Assembly: GCF_052857255.1 (NCBI RefSeq)
Contig: NC_135500.1
Coordinates: 162,696,189-162,760,188 of the forward strand
DNA: 64,000 bases
Direction of reading: 5' to 3'
Source of the DNA: Amblyomma americanum
Lineage: Eukaryota > Arthropoda > Arachnida > Ixodida > Ixodidae
In this document: piece after piece, positions 60,981 through 64,000 of the stretch
How the letters are laid out: each line of letters begins with the position of its first letter
Numbering within the stretch: the first letter of the stretch is position 1
Made by a program: the position numbers and the translations under genes
Notes under the pieces: model-generated
The model's database searches: none
Told to the model about the DNA's origin: nothing
The model's input: only the letters and a program-made list of their open reading frames with translations

Positions 60981-63737
60981 TTCAACACCATTGATATGAG
61001 GATTCTTTAGCTTAATATTGCAATGTTAAAACGAAATAAGAAGTATGTCCAAACCAGGGCCTGTTACAAACGGTCACTTCCTTGCGCGGAGCAAATTGTG
61101 GTAAGCAAAGCTTTAATTCCTGATAACTAATATTCAAAACAGCTACGAAACTAACCACTCTAGCCTCTGTAACCTCCTGCGACACAATTTCAAACTGTTT
61201 TGTAAACAGGGTTTTCGAGTTTTCTAGGAATATTGCGGCGTGTGCACCCTTTGCTGTTCTACAGCGAAGGCTGTTATATCTGTGGTTTAGCCATACACCC
61301 CTCCATTGTGCCTTAAGGTCCGCAGCGTTAGTCGCAATATATTAATTACGTAGTTAATTAATTTATTTAACATATTTGCTTAATTCATTTTATTTTATTC
61401 AATGGCGTTCACGTGCCAACGTGGAGAGATAAAACAGCCCCCTCCACGTTTAGGAGAGAGAGAGAGAGAGAAATATCATATTTAGGCGATTTTCTTCACT
61501 TCCGCTCGGCTTTCTCTTACGGTTGACGATGTAAATCCCACGGATAAATTCACGACTAAATAACTAAACCAAACTTATAACAGCTTCTAGGATTAATGCG
61601 CTAACGCATGGTTGAAATGTGCTTAGCTTAGCTCTAGGATATTTTTTTCCTATTCATTTGTCACCCAGGTTGTGACACTCTAAAGTTGTGCGTTCGTGTG
61701 CTTACTGTTTCTGTGCCGTCAATTCTTCTGTTTTACGTATTTTCATTAAATTCTCGTAACGGCCACAGGTACTGTAAAGCTATTTTTCTTAGCACTTAGA
61801 ATGTGGCCTTTTGTGAGCATGTATCAGAATAAATAAGTGATTTATTTCGATTATACGATCCACTTCAAAGCTAAAGAGTGACATAAAACAAGCGCTAGTT
61901 GTTAAGTAAATCGCTGGAGCTTTTTTTTTTTTTGTGAGGGATGCAGGACGATTGGGTTCTTGGCACCACTGAGTGGTGTGTTTTCCTGCGCTGATTCTAG
62001 TCGATGAAACACATGTCAACCATTCAACAGACACCATTCAACAGCACCCACATTAATTCAGCAATGTCTAAACATCTTTAAATGATTCAGTCACAACACT
62101 CCTTCCAGTCCACACTCAGTCGTATCTAGTGAGTCGCGCTCCGTGCTGCTCGCTCAGCCCAGGCGGCGTACAAGAAACGTGGTGATGTTCCAGACTATAA
62201 CTGTCTCGAACGGCTTCTTTGCGTTCGAGATTTTCCGCCTCGTCAGCACAGCCAGGACTCTCTGAGCGTTTTGCAAAGCTGAAAACTACAACCGTTGCGT
62301 CTCATCCTCGATGCGGAAGTGCTTTCATTGGTGAATACCTTATGAGCACAGTGGCGTAGCAGCGGGCCCCCCTGCACCTTTGACGCTAAAGCAAATGTGA
62401 CGATGCATCATCACTCTTGCGACCCAAGAACCAAAATCACGTGTTTTGCCCGTGCATAAAAGGGGAAACGGCTCCTGAACCGCAAAGCTTCAGGGCAGAT
62501 CTGAAGCAAAGAGGAGATACGCGAGCAAGAGCATTTGCTAGCTTGGAGCCCCAGGAGGGAGAGGGCGGATGGAAGGTGTGCTACCTGAAAAGAGAGAGAG
62601 ATACGATGTTTGAGTGCAATTTGTAGGCGATACTCTGCTTGCGCAGCTAAGAGAGGAGCCATAAATAGGCGAGGTCTAATGTTAAGAAGAAAGTGAGCGA
62701 GAGAACTCAGAAACACCGGTACCGGGTTCATTTAGCCGAATCGGTGCATACAAAAACAACATTCGCCCTTGTCGTCTTACCTGTCCCGCGTCCGTAATGT
62801 ATACGCAGTCTGTCCTAAATCACAGATACTCCAATGTTACCCGGCCCTTCTCTTGCGTATTCCTTTCGTTTCTGGTTCCTCCGCAAATAGGCAACGATTC
62901 GCTCGTTGCGAGAGCGCTCTCACGCGGCTCAACGAACCCGGCGGATACTGCCCCTCGCTGCCGACGTACCGGGAATCGGGAGGTCGTGGGTTCAGCGAAC
63001 CTCTCCCCGACGTGCCCGTGCGTCACGCGGGTCGGTGGTTTGCGTAAAATCCGCCGTGAGAGTCGTAAGACCCGGCCTCCAGAAATGAACAGGCGGCGGG
63101 AAGAGGAGAGGTCAGAACAGCACGGAAGGCGAGCTGTGTGCATCATAATTTTCCTTAATGCGTACACGAACCGACTAACGATGTTAGGCAAACTTAGGTG
63201 CGTGGCGCCGGTAGCTCCTTCTGCGGCTGGCCCGCTCATCGCGGATGTGCAAGTCGGATTACGTCAGTGATTCCAAAGGAGAACATATTTGGGCAAAGAC
63301 TATTTTGGGGCTGGAGTATGGACTCGTCTAGAACAAGTAAAGAGCTGTGCGTTTCCAGACCTTAGCTAGTTATTTTTTCTTCGAGCCATTAGGCTAGACA
63401 CTGTGAAGGGTGTAACTGAAGAACGAAATGAAGAAATAGAACTCTAGGAGAATAAATTGTTCGTTCATTGTTACGGAGAGCAATACAACAGGTGTGAATG
63501 ACACGTGTGTACCTTTCCAAAGAAAGCACAACAGAAACGCATCTAATAGTACGAAGTTCCCTTTTTCGAAACCCATAATAAAACAAAAATAAAGGTACAA
63601 AAGAAGGTGTCCGCGGGCATCGAATGAAGTACGCATTTTACTAGTGAAAATGGACCGCATATCGCAGTGATGAGAAAATTTTCCACGAGCAAGAATTGGT
63701 TCAGCTGTTGTCCGACAGCAGTACTCGGGAAAGACTA
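60981..63737. other. Non-coding stretch
   Basis: Contains a short GA run (61454-61470) and a CpG-rich patch (62880-63090) with opposed frames of 139-157 codons that lack motifs. Nothing else supported. Confidence 0.35.
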
Positions 63738-63794
63738 TTCATTTATTTATTTACTTATTTATTTATTCACTTATTTATTTATTTATTTATTTCT

Positions 63795-63837
<43 letters not shown>

Positions 63838-64000
63838 CGTACCTTAAAGGCCCCAAGCAGGCATTGCGCAGGGTGGGGGATTACAAAATGGTATCTTTCA
63901 AATTGTTGTACACAAACTCTGTACACCCACTTTACTACAGTCAAGAACCAAAAACAGTTCGACAAGAAATATGTTACCAGAACAAGAAGACAACTGTTCT
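63738..64000 (-). mobile_element. LINE 3' end with TTTA-repeat tail, running off the window
   Basis: A TTTA array (63739-63836, TAAA on the minus strand) abuts gtaccttaaaggccccaag. On the minus strand this reads as a short 3' UTR followed by a TAAA tail, the layout seen in element C (accaaataaataaat). The rest of the element would lie beyond 64000; no coding motif is visible in the 160 bp present. Confidence 0.45.

Overview
The window is eukaryotic and almost entirely non-coding. It looks like a contig from an ixodid, probably metastriate, tick. The main evidence is at least seven copies of a tRNA-derived SINE that I recognise as the tick Ruka-type family (established knowledge: described from Rhipicephalus). 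Supporting features are CR1/L2/Jockey-like non-LTR retrotransposons, RNase H-bearing LINE relics and very long GT, TA, ATT, GAGT and GGA microsatellites. There is no operon structure, no CRISPR array, no rRNA and no intact host gene that I can defend. Most open frames are chance frames, SINE translations (the frames beginning MAEWLWRSAAGPKD) or microsatellite translations (poly-HT, poly-VC, poly-LTHS).

Layout. 1-10 kb: mostly unique sequence with a candidate promoter (4.75-4.93 kb), an approximately 100-bp palindrome (5.55-5.66 kb), a SINE with a perfect 12-bp target-site duplication (7.22-7.49 kb) and a 5'-truncated LINE tail (9.05-9.48 kb). 10.07-10.62 kb: a GT array of about 555 bp. 10.6-30 kb: a CpG-rich stretch (11.1-11.5 kb), a long imperfect inverted repeat (14.87-15.14 kb), a degenerate SINE (15.8 kb), a 30-G run (18.84 kb), a tRNA-like sequence (19.43-19.51 kb), LINE RNase H and knuckle relics (20.5-21.8 kb), and SINEs at 25.1 and 29.0 kb. 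30.4-32.9 kb: the best-preserved coding feature, a LINE (element A) with endonuclease tail, reverse transcriptase and a repeat-tailed 3' end, broken by a few stops. 33.05-33.32 kb: a SINE.

34.9-40 kb is the most informative region. A minus-strand LINE (element B) keeps recognisable ORF1, endonuclease and RT pieces. A plus-strand LINE fragment (element C, 38.16-39.05 kb) has split its endonuclease. A TA microsatellite plus an 81-bp-arm palindrome (36.52-36.94 kb) has split its RT. Each palindrome arm carries a hammerhead-ribozyme-like core of the kind known from Penelope-like elements. Just beyond lies a THAP-domain-like fragment.

40-64 kb: further SINEs of two related families (44.0, 44.5, 51.0, 52.0 and 58.0 kb), RT relics (47.5 and 60.3 kb), another RNase H-type LINE relic (55.1-55.6 kb), compound microsatellites (48.2, 49.5 and 51.2 kb) and a minus-strand LINE 3' end with a TTTA tail at the right edge.

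How the parts relate: SINEs depend on LINE-encoded machinery in trans, and target-site duplications around several copies show that mechanism directly. The nested arrangement at 35-40 kb gives a relative order of insertion. The candidate for something less described is the inverted, TA-flanked, ribozyme-bearing element at 36.68-36.94 kb. All functional statements are read by eye from motifs and no database search was possible.
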